Source of the DNA: Streptococcus mitis
Lineage (GTDB): Bacteria > Bacillota > Bacilli > Lactobacillales > Streptococcaceae
Direction of reading: 5' to 3'
NCBI GenBank assembly: GCA_001560895.1
Contig: CP014326.1
Coordinates: forward strand, 1,500,001-1,564,000
Length of the DNA stretch: 64,000 nt
In this document: piece after piece, positions 1 to 8,799 of the stretch
Layout of the letters: each line of letters opens with the position of its first letter
How positions within the stretch are numbered: position 1 is the stretch's first letter
Translations under genes and position numbers: made by a program
Notes under the pieces: generated by a model
Database searches by the model: none
Seen by the model: the letters and a program-made list of their open reading frames with translations, nothing else
Told to the model about the DNA's origin: nothing

Positions 1-1
1 A

Positions 2-289
2 GCCTTTCAAAAAGGGATTGTCTTTTTAGATGGCACTATCTGTAAACCTGCAAGTCTAGAGATTCTATCTGCAAGTCCTTCCTACAGTCAAGCCTCTATC
101 ACCATTTCAGAAGGAAAATTTCATCAAGTCAAGAAAATGTTCCTCTCGGTTGGTGTCAAGGTGACCTCCCTCAAACGCACCCAATTTGGCCCTTGGAGCT
201 TGGATGACAATCTTCAAGAAGGAGACTATCGCCCCCTAAACTCCCAAGAATTAGCAAACATTCGTGACTTTCTAAGAAAAAGTGGTTAA
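2..289 (+). CDS. rsuA: 16S rRNA pseudouridine synthase, RsuA family (3' part)
   Basis: Partial gene; the 5' part lies before the window. The 95 visible residues are the C-terminal half of an RsuA/RluB/RluE-type pseudouridine synthase, which isomerises a uridine in 16S rRNA. The stretch ISEGKFHQVKKMF is the family's conserved late motif (usual form I.EG..HQVRRM), followed by LKRTQFGPWSL and GDYRPL, the normal end of the catalytic fold. The catalytic Asp would lie upstream of the window. The frame is open to TAA at 287-289, and a hairpin terminator follows directly. RsuA is my best call among close paralogues because the protein ends soon after the GDYRPL motif. Confidence 0.85.
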   Translation, partial: AFQKGIVFLDGTICKPASLEILSASPSYSQASITISEGKFHQVKKMFLSVGVKVTSLKRTQFGPWSLDDNLQEGDYRPLNSQELANIRDFLRKSG

Positions 290-294
290 AAAAT

Positions 295-324
295 GAGCTC
301 GGAACATCCAAGCTCGTTTTCTTA
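295..324. terminator. Bidirectional intrinsic terminator, rsuA / rhodanese gene
   Basis: GAGCT at 295-299 pairs with AGCTC at 311-315, and GGA at 301-303 with TCC at 307-309, around one mismatch. T-rich sequence follows on the plus strand and an A-run precedes it, so it can serve both convergent genes. Confidence 0.6.
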
Positions 325-705
325 TTTCTCGACTTTGATTTTCCCTTTCCAAGAATCCAAACCATAAGAAAGGATATAAATCTCAGAAAAACCTTGTTTT
401 TTCAAGTAAAGGGCCGCATTTGTAACCCGTTGCGCACGTTGGTTTTCGTAGAGAAGGACAGGTTTATCCTTACGAAGGGCTGCAAGACTAGTCTTCAACT
501 GACTTGAAGGAATATTGCGGGCACCAAGGATATGTTTTCTATGGAATTCTGCTGGATCGCGCAAATCAATCAATTGACCTGTACGAATCAAGGCTTCAAA
601 CTCCTCATTGTCTACAATTTTAGCCGCACGACGAATACGAAGATAGTTAAAGCCCATCCATGCCAACATTGCCAGTATAAGTGCCCACAAAATCCAAGTA
701 ACCAT
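322..705 (-). CDS. Membrane-anchored rhodanese-like protein lacking the catalytic Cys
   Basis: 127 residues. Residues 2-20 form one hydrophobic membrane segment, followed by basic RIRRAAK and a single rhodanese domain (LIDLRDPAEFHRKHILGARNIP at about 46-67 is the family signature, here split as DLRDPAEF and HILGARNIP). At the active-site loop, where active sulfurtransferases have Cys, the sequence reads VLLYENQRAQR, so Glu-Asn replaces it. The protein is therefore probably not a sulfurtransferase and may be a binding or scaffold domain. Its ATG overlaps the stop of yqgQ (TAATG), so the two are translationally coupled. Substrate or partner is unknown. Confidence 0.8.
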   Translation of the reverse strand: MVTWILWALILAMLAWMGFNYLRIRRAAKIVDNEEFEALIRTGQLIDLRDPAEFHRKHILGARNIPSSQLKTSLAALRKDKPVLLYENQRAQRVTNAALYLKKQGFSEIYILSYGLDSWKGKIKVEK

Positions 706-926
706 TAGTTCTTTTCTCCATTTTTCTCAATATAATCCAATTCTACTTTGTGCTCTCTGCGAAGAACCGCTTCTGCTTCTAGATAGTCTAATTTGTCCAT
801 CAACCCTGCATCGTAAATTCGAGAGAGCTCCAACTTCATCAGTTCAATATCATATAAGCGTTTTCCCATATAAACAATAATACCAAATCGTTTGAGGAAT
901 TGCTGCACATCATAGAATGTTTTCAT
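705..926 (-). CDS. yqgQ: YqgQ family protein (DUF910)
   Basis: 73 residues beginning MKTFYDVQQFL; a small helical protein of unknown function common in Firmicutes, recognised by the pattern FYDVQQFLKRFG, YMGKRLYDIELM and the acidic C-terminal helix. Longer starts at 935 and 974 exist in frame. I chose 926 because the promoter TTGAAA-N17-TAGAAT (957-962 and 934-939) puts the transcription start at about 927-926, and no ribosome-binding site precedes any candidate. The mRNA would then be leaderless. It is cotranscribed with the rhodanese gene and divergent from the LysR gene. Confidence 0.75.
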   Translation of the reverse strand: MKTFYDVQQFLKRFGIIVYMGKRLYDIELMKLELSRIYDAGLMDKLDYLEAEAVLRREHKVELDYIEKNGEKN

Positions 927-933
927 AAGACTC

Positions 934-962
934 ATTCTAGCAAAATTTTGTGTTTTTTTCAA
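934..962 (-). promoter_or_regulatory. Promoter of yqgQ-rhodanese operon
   Basis: On the minus strand TTGAAA (957-962), 17-base spacer, TAGAAT (934-939) with an upstream TGC giving an extended -10. The predicted start of transcription coincides with the ATG at 926. Confidence 0.7.
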
Positions 963-1001
963 GAAGAGACTCACACAATGCTCCTGATTTTCCTATCTTC
1001 T

Positions 1002-1031
1002 TTGGCGATTCTGACGCAAGTGTGGTACAAT
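1002..1031 (+). promoter_or_regulatory. Promoter of the cpsY-like LysR gene
   Basis: TTGGCG (1002-1007), 18-base spacer, extended -10 TGGTACAAT (TACAAT at 1026-1031). The ATG follows six bases later, so the transcript should start at or within a base of the start codon. Confidence 0.7.
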
Positions 1032-1037
1032 AAAAAC

Positions 1038-1946
1038 ATGAGAATTCAACAATTACACTATATTATCAAAATCGTCGAAACTGGCTCCATGAATGAAGCA
1101 GCTAAGCAACTCTTTATCACTCAACCTAGTCTTTCCAATGCAGTGAGAGATTTGGAAAATGAAATGGGCATTGAAATCTTTATCCGCAATCCTAAGGGCA
1201 TCACCTTGACCCGTGATGGGATGGAGTTCCTCTCTTATGCCCGTCAAGTTGTCGAGCAAACCCAGCTTCTGGAAGAACGCTATAAAAATCCTGTCGCCCA
1301 CCGCGAACTTTTTAGCGTTTCCTCTCAACACTATGCCTTTGTGGTCAATGCCTTTGTCTCTTTGCTCAAGAAAAGTGATATGGAGAAATACGAGCTTTTC
1401 CTTCGTGAAACTCGGACTTGGGAGATTATCGACGATGTCAAGAACTTCCGTAGTGAGGTCGGTGTTCTCTTCTTAAACAGCTACAACCGTGATGTTTTAA
1501 CAAAAATGCTGGATGACAACCACCTGCTGGCTCACCATCTCTTCACAGCCCAGCCTCATATCTTTGTCAGCAAGACCAATCCTCTGGCAAAGAAAGACAA
1601 GGTGAAACTGTCTGATTTGGAAAACTTCCCTTACCTCAGCTATGATCAAGGGACACACAACTCCTTCTACTTTTCAGAGGAAATCCTTTCCCAAGAGCAT
1701 CACAAGAAATCCATCGTGGTTAGTGACCGTGCCACCCTCTTTAATCTCTTGATTGGTTTGGATGGTTACACCATTGCGACAGGTATTTTGAACAGTAATC
1801 TTAACGGAGACAATATTGTTTCCATCCCACTGGACATTGACGACCCCATAGAGCTGGTCTATATCCAGCATGAAAAAACCAGCCTGTCTAAGATGGGCGA
1901 ACGCTTTATCGACTATCTACTAGAAGAAGTCCAGTTTGATAGTTGA
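1038..1946 (+). CDS. cpsY: LysR-family transcriptional regulator, CpsY-like
   Basis: 302 residues. The N-terminal winged helix-turn-helix (about 1-60) carries the LysR signature MNEAAKQLFITQPSLSNAVR and is followed by a linker helix and a two-lobe effector domain. The start MRIQQLHYIIKIVETGS fits the family length; an in-frame extension upstream to 900 is rejected because it reads through the promoter. Streptococcal CpsY/MtaR proteins govern methionine uptake and surface traits; that role is inferred from resemblance only. It is divergent from yqgQ, and a long hairpin terminator follows. Confidence 0.8.
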   Translation: MRIQQLHYIIKIVETGSMNEAAKQLFITQPSLSNAVRDLENEMGIEIFIRNPKGITLTRDGMEFLSYARQVVEQTQLLEERYKNPVAHRELFSVSSQHYAFVVNAFVSLLKKSDMEKYELFLRETRTWEIIDDVKNFRSEVGVLFLNSYNRDVLTKMLDDNHLLAHHLFTAQPHIFVSKTNPLAKKDKVKLSDLENFPYLSYDQGTHNSFYFSEEILSQEHHKKSIVVSDRATLFNLLIGLDGYTIATGILNSNLNGDNIVSIPLDIDDPIELVYIQHEKTSLSKMGERFIDYLLEEVQFDS

Positions 1947-1955
1947 GAAATAATA

Positions 1956-2003
1956 AGAACCAATATGTAGGCCAGCAACAACCTACGCATTGGTTCTTTT
2001 TAT
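1956..2003. terminator. Bidirectional terminator between LysR gene and SDR gene
   Basis: AGAACCAAT (1956-1964) pairs with ATTGGTTCT (1989-1997), and GTAGG (1967-1971) with CCTAC (1982-1986). T-rich sequence follows on the plus strand. Serves convergent genes. Confidence 0.85.
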
Positions 2004-2755
2004 TTATAATTAAAAGTCTCCCCTGCCAACTTATCAGCTAGCTTGGGAAAGAGGGTATAAAACTTATGAGCTAGGTTCAACAAAATCGGAAGATTGAGTT
2101 CCCGTTTATTTTTTCCTATAATCTTGACAATCTTTTTAGCCACTGCATCTGGTTCTAGCAGGAAGCGGTCAACCGACTTGAGATAGGTTCCATCTGGGTC
2201 CGCTTGGTCAAAAAATCCTGTGCGGATTGGTCCTGGATTGACCGTCGTTACATAAACACCGTAGGACATGAGTTCGAGACGCAGAGCATTTGAAAACCCA
2301 ATGGCCGCAAACTTGGTCGCTGAGTAAAGGCTGGACTTGCCAGTAGCGATCAAGCCTGCCATGCTGACGATATTGATGATATGGCCTTTTCGGCTTTCCT
2401 TCATTCGAGCCGCAAGGCGTCGAGATAGATTCATCAGGGCAAAGGTATTGACCTCAAACATCTGGTGAATATCTTGGTCGGAAATCTGCTCAAATTCCTC
2501 CAAAATCCCGTAACCAGCGTTGTTTATCAAGACATCAATCTTGCCATAGCGGAGATAGAGGTCTGCTACCAGAGTTTCTAGGGCTGAATCATCGGTAATA
2601 TCAATTTCAATCCATTCTGCATGGGGATGATTTTCGTAGAGTTGAGCTAATTTTTCCTTATCTCGACCAAGCAAGATGAGTTGGTCATCTGGTAAAAGTT
2701 TGACCATTTCTTGAGCTAGACCACCGCTAGCTCCTGTAATAAGAATAGTAGGCAT
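2000..2755 (-). CDS. Short-chain dehydrogenase/reductase
   Basis: 251 residues, the classical SDR length. Rossmann motif TGASGGLA at 7-14, NNAG at 78-81, catalytic Ser131 (VSMAG), Tyr144 and Lys148 (YSATK), and NPGPIRTGF after the substrate loop. This is an NAD(P)H-dependent oxidoreductase; the substrate cannot be read from sequence. It is the last gene of the miaA-hflX-unknown-rnz-SDR run, 20 bases after rnz, so probably cotranscribed. Confidence 0.88.
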   Translation of the reverse strand: MPTILITGASGGLAQEMVKLLPDDQLILLGRDKEKLAQLYENHPHAEWIEIDITDDSALETLVADLYLRYGKIDVLINNAGYGILEEFEQISDQDIHQMFEVNTFALMNLSRRLAARMKESRKGHIINIVSMAGLIATGKSSLYSATKFAAIGFSNALRLELMSYGVYVTTVNPGPIRTGFFDQADPDGTYLKSVDRFLLEPDAVAKKIVKIIGKNKRELNLPILLNLAHKFYTLFPKLADKLAGETFNYK

Positions 2756-2775
2756 ACTTATCCTTTCTCAATCTG

Positions 2776-3705
2776 TTAGATTTCCACTTCTTCCAAGTCT
2801 TTGACCACATGCACATTTTCAAAAATTGTGGCAGCGTCTTTTTTGAGTTTGCTGATATCTTTTGAGAGAAAACGGGCACTGATATGGTTGAGCAGGAGTC
2901 GTTTGGCACCTGCTTCTACTGCAACCTCCGCTGCCTGCATATTGGTTGAGTGGCCGTGATTACGGGCAATTTTTTCATCTCCTTTTCCATAAGTGGACTC
3001 ATGGACAAGAACATCTGCGTTAACAGCTAGACGCACACTGGCATTGGTTTTTCGGGTATCACCAAGTATAGTGATAATCTTACCTGGACGGGGAGCTGAG
3101 ATATAGTCAGCTGCCTTGATTTCAGTCCCATCTTCGAGAACAACGTTCTGACCGTTTTTGATTTTTCCAAAAAGAGGGCCAAATGGGACACCAGCTGCCT
3201 TGAGTTTTTCAGCATCTAGCGTTCCTTCCAAGTCCTTTTGCATGACACGGTAACCAACACAGAAAATAGTGTGATCCAGTTCTTCTGCATACACAGTGAA
3301 TTTATCGGTCTCAAGGATTTTCCCTAGAGAATCTTGGTCAAACTCATGAAAATGAATCTTATAGGGCAGGCGTGAACCTGACACTCGTAGACTAGTCAAT
3401 ACAAAAGATTTGATTCCTTGAGGTCCATAGATTTCCAAATCTGTCTGCTCTTCATTGGCCTGAAAGGCACGGCTAGAAAGGAAACCTGGTAAGCCAAAAA
3501 TGTGATCTCCATGCAGGTGGGTGATAAAGATTTTGCTGACCTTACGTGGTCGAATCGTGGTTTCCAAAATGCGATTTTGCGTTCCTTCTCCACAGTCAAA
3601 GAGCCAAACTTCGTTAATCTCATCCAAAAGTTTCAGGGCAAGACTTGAAACGTTACGGGCTTTAGAGGGCTGACCAGCCCCCGTTCCTAAAAATTGAATA
3701 TCCAT
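2776..3705 (-). CDS. rnz: Ribonuclease Z (tRNA 3' endonuclease)
   Basis: 309 residues, the short RNase Z form. The metallo-beta-lactamase motif THLHGDH at 62-68 gives the two-zinc site (H63, H65, D67, H68); further ligand motifs GHSTN and [10 protein letters not shown] lie toward the C-terminus, and GDTRKTNA matches the family. It cuts tRNA precursors after the discriminator base. It sits in an operon with the tRNA-modifying enzyme MiaA, a sensible RNA-maturation grouping. Start ATG at 3705 gives the usual [13 protein letters not shown]. Confidence 0.95.
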   Translation of the reverse strand: MDIQFLGTGAGQPSKARNVSSLALKLLDEINEVWLFDCGEGTQNRILETTIRPRKVSKIFITHLHGDHIFGLPGFLSSRAFQANEEQTDLEIYGPQGIKSFVLTSLRVSGSRLPYKIHFHEFDQDSLGKILETDKFTVYAEELDHTIFCVGYRVMQKDLEGTLDAEKLKAAGVPFGPLFGKIKNGQNVVLEDGTEIKAADYISAPRPGKIITILGDTRKTNASVRLAVNADVLVHESTYGKGDEKIARNHGHSTNMQAAEVAVEAGAKRLLLNHISARFLSKDISKLKKDAATIFENVHVVKDLEEVEI

Positions 3706-3719
3706 TCGATACTTTCTAA

Positions 3720-4343
3720 TTAATCAATATATAACATGGCTGTGCGGTTTTCCGATCGGAAATAGCGCTTGCCAGAAAAAGCTGTAGCTTCTTGTAATAA
3801 CTCCTCTTGGCTGTAACCTTTAAGACGCTTGCGACCATCAGCCAAGCTTTCCAAATCAGTCAAAGCTGTGAGACTCTCCACACTAACAACTTCTTCTTCC
3901 CCGACAGCCTTCATGTAAATCTTACCAGACTCCTCAAAGACCAGCTGATGGGGAAAAATTTGCGCAATTTCAAAGAGCAAGTCATCCGAAATCTTCTCCT
4001 CATTTTCAGAAAAAATTCGACCAAGACCCTGACTCTCATAGCAAAAACCAAAGGATTTACCAGACAGGTTTAGGCGAATAAAAGGTTTGTTTTCGAGAGT
4101 AAAACTTGGCTCAGTATTGTAAAGATTCAGTTCCTGACTGAGTTCCGCAAAATAATCCGTCGCTGCTTCAGGACTCTTTTTCTGGTAGAGCTCTGCAAAG
4201 TAGGCATTGACCACACTTGGCGGAGGAGTAATAAGAGCCAGTTGCTCCTGCTCTATTTTACCAGCTAGAAGTTGATCCAGATAGACCTTATCCAGACTTG
4301 TATAACCTCCATACTTTAGAGCCAAAGTTTTAATATCAGTCAT
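3720..4343 (-). CDS. Conserved streptococcal protein of unknown function
   Basis: 207 residues, no membrane segment and no catalytic motif that I recognise. It begins [26 protein letters not shown] and is mostly acidic and helical. Its ATG overlaps the end of hflX (4336-4343) and rnz follows 14 bases after its stop, so it is a tightly coupled operon member. I assign no function. Similar genes have, from memory, sometimes been annotated as cystathionine beta-lyase; nothing here supports a PLP enzyme. Confidence 0.75.
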   Translation of the reverse strand: MTDIKTLALKYGGYTSLDKVYLDQLLAGKIEQEQLALITPPPSVVNAYFAELYQKKSPEAATDYFAELSQELNLYNTEPSFTLENKPFIRLNLSGKSFGFCYESQGLGRIFSENEEKISDDLLFEIAQIFPHQLVFEESGKIYMKAVGEEEVVSVESLTALTDLESLADGRKRLKGYSQEELLQEATAFSGKRYFRSENRTAMLYID

Positions 4344-5574
4344 AAAATTCTTCTAACCTCCATTTGTTTTTCTCAGAAATGTAGCCTGTAATCGCTTCGC
4401 CATCCTCCTGATAATCACGTTCTTCCAGAATCGCAACACTTTCCAAATCATGAATCTTGTAAGACTTAGAAAAAGGCACGCGCAGGGTAAATCTCTCAAA
4501 AATATCCTTGATTTTCTCTAAAAACAAAGCCTGCAAGTTCTCACGACTATCCTTAGACTTGGCAGAAATGAGAGCATAGGGCGTTTGGGTCGGCGTGAAA
4601 TCCTCCACCAAATCCGCTTTATTATAAAGGGTTAGGCGAGGAATATCTTCCATATCCAAGTCTTTCATGATGGACAGGACTGTTTTTTCATGCTCCTCGT
4701 GGTAAGGATTGCTGGCATCGATAACATGAACCAGAAGATCCACATGCTTGCTTTCTTCCAAGGTTGACTTGAAACTAGACACCAACTCTGTCGGTAAATC
4801 TTGGATAAAGCCAACAGTATCTGTCAAAGTTACTTGGAGATTGCCCCCCAGATGAATACTCTTAGTCGTCGCATCTAGAGTCGCAAAGAGCTCGTCCGCC
4901 TCATACTGAGTCTTACTTGTCAAGGTGTTCATGATAGTTGATTTCCCAGCATTGGTGTAACCAATCAAACCAATCTTAAAGGTACTCGACTCCAGACGTT
5001 TTTCTCTGACAGTGGCCCGATTTTTCTCAACCACCTTGAGCTGGCGCTCGATATCTGTGATTTGATTGCGAACACTACGACGGTTCAACTCCAGCTGGCT
5101 TTCACCAGGTCCACGGGAACCAATTCCCCCTGCCTGACGGCTGAGCATAATCCCCTGACCAACCAAGCGAGGCAAGAGATACTTGAGCTGGGCTAGGTGC
5201 ACTTGGAGTTTTCCTTCATGGCTTCGAGCCCGCATGGCAAAGATATCCAAAATCAACTGCATACGGTCAATGACCTTGACACCCAGAACTTCCTCCAGAT
5301 TAACATTTTGTCGCGGAGTCAAGCGGTTGTTGACAATGACAGTGGTAATCTCTTCTGCATCCACCATGAGCGCAATTTCTTCCAACTTACCAGAGCCGAC
5401 AAAGGTCTTGGAGTCATATTTTTCACGTTTTTGCCTGTAGCTATCTACAACGACTGCCCCAGCCGTCTTGGCTAGACTGGCCAATTCTTCCATAGAGAGG
5501 TCAAAATTGTCCATGCCCTGCAATTCCACACCGATGAGCAGGACGCGTTCCTCTTTTTTCTCCGTTTCAATCAT
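4336..5574 (-). CDS. hflX: Ribosome-associated GTPase HflX
   Basis: 412 residues. The N-terminal HflX domain (about 1-195) contains the glycine-rich RGPGESQLE segment at 154-162 typical of the family. The G domain follows: GYTNAGKST (G1, 205-213), DTVGF (G3, 252-256) and NKAD (G4, 318-321). HflX binds the 50S subunit and splits stalled ribosomes under stress. The gene overlaps miaA by eight bases, as is common since miaA and hflX are neighbours in many bacteria. The 3' end overlaps the next gene. Confidence 0.95.
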   Translation of the reverse strand: MIETEKKEERVLLIGVELQGMDNFDLSMEELASLAKTAGAVVVDSYRQKREKYDSKTFVGSGKLEEIALMVDAEEITTVIVNNRLTPRQNVNLEEVLGVKVIDRMQLILDIFAMRARSHEGKLQVHLAQLKYLLPRLVGQGIMLSRQAGGIGSRGPGESQLELNRRSVRNQITDIERQLKVVEKNRATVREKRLESSTFKIGLIGYTNAGKSTIMNTLTSKTQYEADELFATLDATTKSIHLGGNLQVTLTDTVGFIQDLPTELVSSFKSTLEESKHVDLLVHVIDASNPYHEEHEKTVLSIMKDLDMEDIPRLTLYNKADLVEDFTPTQTPYALISAKSKDSRENLQALFLEKIKDIFERFTLRVPFSKSYKIHDLESVAILEERDYQEDGEAITGYISEKNKWRLEEFYD

Positions 5575-6451
5575 CTAAAAACTCCTCTATCTGGCTTAAA
5601 ATGCGGTCTTGCACACCAGATTCTCCAATCTGATAAAAGGTGACCTGCATGCGATTACGGAACCAGGTCAGCTGACGCTTGGCAAAACGACGGGTAGCCT
5701 GTTTGAGACTCTCACTAGCTTCCTCCAAGGACTGCTCTCCACGGAAATAAGGAAAGAGTTCCTTGTAGCCAATGCCTTTAGCAGCCTGCACATATGGATA
5801 ATGGTCAAAGAGCCACTTAGCCTCATCCAAAAGCCCAGCCTCAAACATTAGATCTACTCGGCGATTGATACGCTCATAAAGCTGACTGCGCTCATCGTCC
5901 AAGCAGATAATCAGCGGTTCATACAAGGTCTCTCGATTTTCCAAATTCTGACCAAAATGGGCAATTTCCAAGGCACGCATAGCACGACGACGATTAAACT
6001 GGGGAATTTCAAGGCCTGCTTGCTCCAGAAGATAGGCTAATTCCTCATCTGTATAAGGCTCCAAACTAGCTCGATAAGCTAAAATCTCCTCATGAGGAGT
6101 CTCCCCACCTAGATGATATCCTTCAAGTAAGCTCTGGATATAAAGCCCAGTCCCACCAGCGATAATGGCTAGTTTCCCACGACTGTGAATGTCCTTAATA
6201 GCCATCTTAGCTTCTGAAACAAAATCAAAAGCCGAGTAAGACTCGGTTACCTCTCTAACATCGATTAAATGATGGGGAACAGCTGCCTGCTCCTCTGGAC
6301 TAGCCTTAGCCGTCCCAATATCTAGACCTCGGTAAACTTGCTGGCTATCACCACTCACAACTTCCCCACCAAAGCGCTTAGCCACTTCAATAGCAAGAGC
6401 TGTCTTTCCAACTGCAGTCGGTCCAACAATCACAATTATTTTTGTTTTCAT
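5567..6451 (-). CDS. miaA: tRNA dimethylallyltransferase
   Basis: 294 residues with P-loop GPTAVGKT at 10-17, [17 protein letters not shown] substrate region and [14 protein letters not shown] near the C-terminus, all MiaA landmarks. It transfers a dimethylallyl group to A37 of tRNAs reading U-starting codons. The start at 6451 is chosen over an in-frame upstream one because AAGGAAAAAAG lies at the right distance and the protein then begins [12 protein letters not shown] as in the family. First gene of a five-gene operon. Confidence 0.95.
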   Translation of the reverse strand: MKTKIIVIVGPTAVGKTALAIEVAKRFGGEVVSGDSQQVYRGLDIGTAKASPEEQAAVPHHLIDVREVTESYSAFDFVSEAKMAIKDIHSRGKLAIIAGGTGLYIQSLLEGYHLGGETPHEEILAYRASLEPYTDEELAYLLEQAGLEIPQFNRRRAMRALEIAHFGQNLENRETLYEPLIICLDDERSQLYERINRRVDLMFEAGLLDEAKWLFDHYPYVQAAKGIGYKELFPYFRGEQSLEEASESLKQATRRFAKRQLTWFRNRMQVTFYQIGESGVQDRILSQIEEFLDD

Positions 6452-6490
6452 CTTTTTTCCTTGAAAAATTCCCATTTTTTCGTTACTATT

Positions 6491-6499
6491 ATTATAACA
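6491..6499 (-). promoter_or_regulatory. Extended -10 promoter of the miaA operon
   Basis: On the minus strand TGTTATAAT (TATAAT = 6491-6496) about 40 bases before the miaA ATG; no good -35. An inverted repeat AGGTCA...TGACCT (6505-6528) lies just upstream and might bind a regulator. Confidence 0.55.
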
Positions 6500-6571
6500 C
6501 AAAAAGGTCAGTCAGAAAAATGTGACCTCTTGAAGAGGCTGGCTGATTAAGAAGATAAAGGAGGAAGACTC

Positions 6572-6742
6572 ATGGCTAAAGGATTCGCTAAAGGTCTTGT
6601 AACAGGTGTCGCAGGAACTGTCGCTGCACTTGCAGGTGCAGTATACGCATTTAAAAAGAAAGTAATCGAACCAGAAGAGCAAAAAGCAGCTTTCATCGAA
6701 GAAAACCGTAAAAAAGCAGCTCGTCGCCGCGTATCACGTTAA
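6572..6742 (+). CDS. Small DUF3042 family protein
   Basis: 56 residues, preceded by a strong AAAGGAGG site (6557-6564) eight bases from the ATG. The protein begins MAKGFAKGLVTGVAG, has a short hydrophobic glycine/alanine-rich helix, then KKKVIEPEEQKAAFIEENRKK in two parts and a basic tail RRRVSR. This matches the DUF3042 pattern: a membrane-binding helix plus charged tail. Function unknown. It is a single gene divergent from miaA and convergent with thyA, closed by its own terminator. Confidence 0.85.
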   Translation: MAKGFAKGLVTGVAGTVAALAGAVYAFKKKVIEPEEQKAAFIEENRKKAARRRVSR

Positions 6743-6750
6743 GAAACAAA

Positions 6751-6786
6751 AGAAGTTGGGATTCATTGTCTCAACTTCTTTTTTCT
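6751..6786. terminator. Bidirectional terminator, DUF3042 gene / thyA
   Basis: AGAAGTTGGGA (6751-6761) pairs with TCTCAACTTCT (6769-6779), then TTTTTT. The A-rich left flank makes it usable on the minus strand for thyA. Confidence 0.85.
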
Positions 6787-6792
6787 ATTCTT

Positions 6793-7632
6793 TTAAATAG
6801 CTAGGTCAAACTTCAACTGCGGCTTAACAGGGTCATAATCCACCAACTCAAAATCTTCTGCTTTGATATCAAAGAAATTAGTCCCAGCAGGAGCATTCAG
6901 TACCAAACGAGGTTGGCAGTTTGACGGCTCACGACGAAGCAATTCCTGAGCTTGTTCAAATTGATTGTCATAGATATGGAGGTTGTTGATGAAGTAGAAG
7001 AACTTCCCAACCTTCCAGCCGAAATGCTTAGCAATCATCATTTGAAGAGCCACGTACTGCATAGCGTTGATATGGTGGGCTACTAGCATGTCGTTAGAAC
7101 GCTGGGTCAAGGTCGCATCCAGATAGATTTCTCCATCTATACGACGGACATCAAACATGGTCTGAAAGGCACATGGGAGCAGCCCATCTGTTTCTTCGAA
7201 AGCTTGGTAATCCCAGAGCGAAATGATATTGCGGCGGTTCCAAGGGTTGGCTTCCAACTGCTTGAGAAGCTTATTGATGATGTCGTGTTTCTTAACAACA
7301 GCCCCATAGCGCTCACCGATGGTCCCTGTATCTCCCACTTCCCAGTCATTCCAATAGTGGACATTGTACTTGTCATTAAGAACTTCTAGGCTGTTGGACT
7401 GGTCTTGGTAGATCCAGAGCACTTCCTTGATGGCCGATTTGATAGCGATAGGGCGTAAAGTTGTAATGGGGAATTCCCCCTTGGCCAAGTCATACTCGGC
7501 AAAGGCACCCGTTACATATTTAGAGTTGGCAACTGTCCCATCCTTGTACTTAGGACGAGCCTGCTCTGAAAAGACACCGTCTTTGAGGATTCGTTCAATA
7601 TTTTCTTTAAAAATTGTATCTGCTTTTGTCAT
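6793..7632 (-). CDS. thyA: Thymidylate synthase
   Basis: 279 residues. Catalytic Cys154 in [10 protein letters not shown]; the folate/dUMP site [27 protein letters not shown] and the ending [20 protein letters not shown] are all standard ThyA. It methylates dUMP to dTMP using methylene-tetrahydrofolate. Slightly short compared with some ThyA but complete. Monocistronic: own extended -10 promoter and terminators on both sides. GGTGAA lies before the ATG. Confidence 0.96.
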   Translation of the reverse strand: MTKADTIFKENIERILKDGVFSEQARPKYKDGTVANSKYVTGAFAEYDLAKGEFPITTLRPIAIKSAIKEVLWIYQDQSNSLEVLNDKYNVHYWNDWEVGDTGTIGERYGAVVKKHDIINKLLKQLEANPWNRRNIISLWDYQAFEETDGLLPCAFQTMFDVRRIDGEIYLDATLTQRSNDMLVAHHINAMQYVALQMMIAKHFGWKVGKFFYFINNLHIYDNQFEQAQELLRREPSNCQPRLVLNAPAGTNFFDIKAEDFELVDYDPVKPQLKFDLAI

Positions 7633-7661
7633 TTCGTTTCACCTCATTCATTGTCCTAACT

Positions 7662-7670
7662 AGTATAGCA
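7662..7670 (-). promoter_or_regulatory. Extended -10 promoter of thyA
   Basis: On the minus strand TGCTATACT (TATACT = 7662-7667), about 30 bases before the ATG. The -35 is poor. Confidence 0.6.
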
Positions 7671-7682
7671 TAAAAAAGAAAA

Positions 7683-7719
7683 GAGAAGCATTACTAACTC
7701 GAGGTTAGCATTGTTCCTC
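7683..7719 (-). terminator. Terminator of the glucokinase gene
   Basis: Imperfect hairpin with core CTAAC (7692-7696)/GTTAG (7704-7708) and outer GAG/CTC; on the minus strand it is followed by TTTTCTTTTTT, just after the gki stop and before the thyA promoter. Confidence 0.65.
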
Positions 7720-7729
7720 TTTTTTTATT

Positions 7730-8689
7730 TTATTGTAATACAAGTGATGCTGCTCCGATTACTCCAGCGTCATTTCCTAGAGTTGCAAGAGCCAATTTTG
7801 TTGATGTGCGTACTTGAGGGAAGGTGTTTTCGTCGTAGACTTTTTGAACACCTTGTAGAAGGAATTCTCCCGCAGCTGATACACCACCACCGATGACGAT
7901 TGTTGATGGGTTTAGGATTGAACCGATGTTGGCACAAGCGATTCCCAAGTAACGTGAGAAGTTACGGTAAACGATCAAGGCAAGGTCGTCTCCTTCTTTT
8001 GCAAGGTCAAAGACTGTCTTAGCAGTTACTTCTTCTCCGTTATCAATCAAGCGTTTCAAGGCTGCATCGCCTTCGTACTCATCGGCATAGCGACGAGTCA
8101 AGTTGACAATACCTGTTGCTGAAGCAACTGTCTCAAGGCAACCTTTCTTACCGCAAGTACATGCGATTGGTTGATCAAAGTCAACAGTGATGTGACCGAG
8201 CTCACCTGCTGCACCAGCAACACCGTGAAGTAATTTGCCTTCTGCAACAATACCGCCACCAACACCTGTACCAAGTGTCATAAAGACAACATCTGGTTGG
8301 TTATCTCCAGCCCCCATCCAACGTTCACCAAGAGCTGCTACGTTGGCATCATTATCGATGAAGAATGGGATACCCAAGGCTTTTTCAATTTTCTCTTTAA
8401 TTGGTTGAAGGGTTTTCCAGTTGAGGTTGTAGGCACCAATAACAGTCCCGTTTTCACGGTCAACCACACCTGGCGAACCCATTCCAATACCTTGGAAGTC
8501 TGCTGCTGCCAATCCAAGCAAGTCCAAACGGTGTTGAATAGACTCAATCATATCATCAACGATATGACTTCCCTCATCCAAAATATTGGTCTTGATAGAC
8601 CATTTTTCTTGTATTTCTCCTGCTGTTGTTAAGATTGCAAATTTGATAGAAGTTCCACCAAGGTCAATCCCAATAATCTTTTGACTCAT
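7730..8689 (-). CDS. gki: ROK-family glucokinase
   Basis: 319 residues. ATP site DLGGT at 9-13, sugar-binding/catalytic DNDAN at 112-116, GTGVGGG at 140-146, and the ROK zinc site H166 with C177, C179 and C184 (CTCGKKGC). It phosphorylates glucose at the entry to glycolysis. Start chosen at 8689 (MSQKIIGIDLGG) because AAGGAG sits about six bases upstream; an in-frame start at 8707 lies before that site. A palindrome overlaps the promoter and suggests sugar-responsive control. Pneumococcal MLST uses this locus. Confidence 0.95.
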   Translation of the reverse strand: MSQKIIGIDLGGTSIKFAILTTAGEIQEKWSIKTNILDEGSHIVDDMIESIQHRLDLLGLAAADFQGIGMGSPGVVDRENGTVIGAYNLNWKTLQPIKEKIEKALGIPFFIDNDANVAALGERWMGAGDNQPDVVFMTLGTGVGGGIVAEGKLLHGVAGAAGELGHITVDFDQPIACTCGKKGCLETVASATGIVNLTRRYADEYEGDAALKRLIDNGEEVTAKTVFDLAKEGDDLALIVYRNFSRYLGIACANIGSILNPSTIVIGGGVSAAGEFLLQGVQKVYDENTFPQVRTSTKLALATLGNDAGVIGAASLVLQ

Positions 8690-8737
8690 CATATTCTCCT
8701 TTTTCATTGTTTAGTAATTGAAAATGCTTACAGATAT

Positions 8738-8774
8738 AGTATAACAAAAACCAATCGTTTATGCAAAGGTTTGC
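8738..8774 (-). promoter_or_regulatory. Promoter of gki with palindromic operator on the -35
   Basis: Minus strand: TTGCAT, 17-base spacer, TATACT (8738-8743) preceded by TGT (extended -10). The -35 lies inside the palindrome at 8761-8776. Confidence 0.6.
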
Positions 8775-8776
8775 AT
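8761..8776. promoter_or_regulatory. Palindrome ATGCAAA-GG-TTTGCAT, likely LacI-family operator
   Basis: Perfect seven-base arms around GG. The core GCAAA..TTTGC resembles LacI/GalR-family operators such as those of the streptococcal maltose regulator. Overlap with the gki -35 fits repression. The identity of the regulator is inference. Confidence 0.55.
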
Positions 8777-8799
8777 TAACTTTCTAAATTTTATCTGAT

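Noticed and set aside
900..1037. Upstream extension of the LysR gene by 46 codons
   Set aside because: It runs through the promoter; the family start is MRIQQLHY at 1038.
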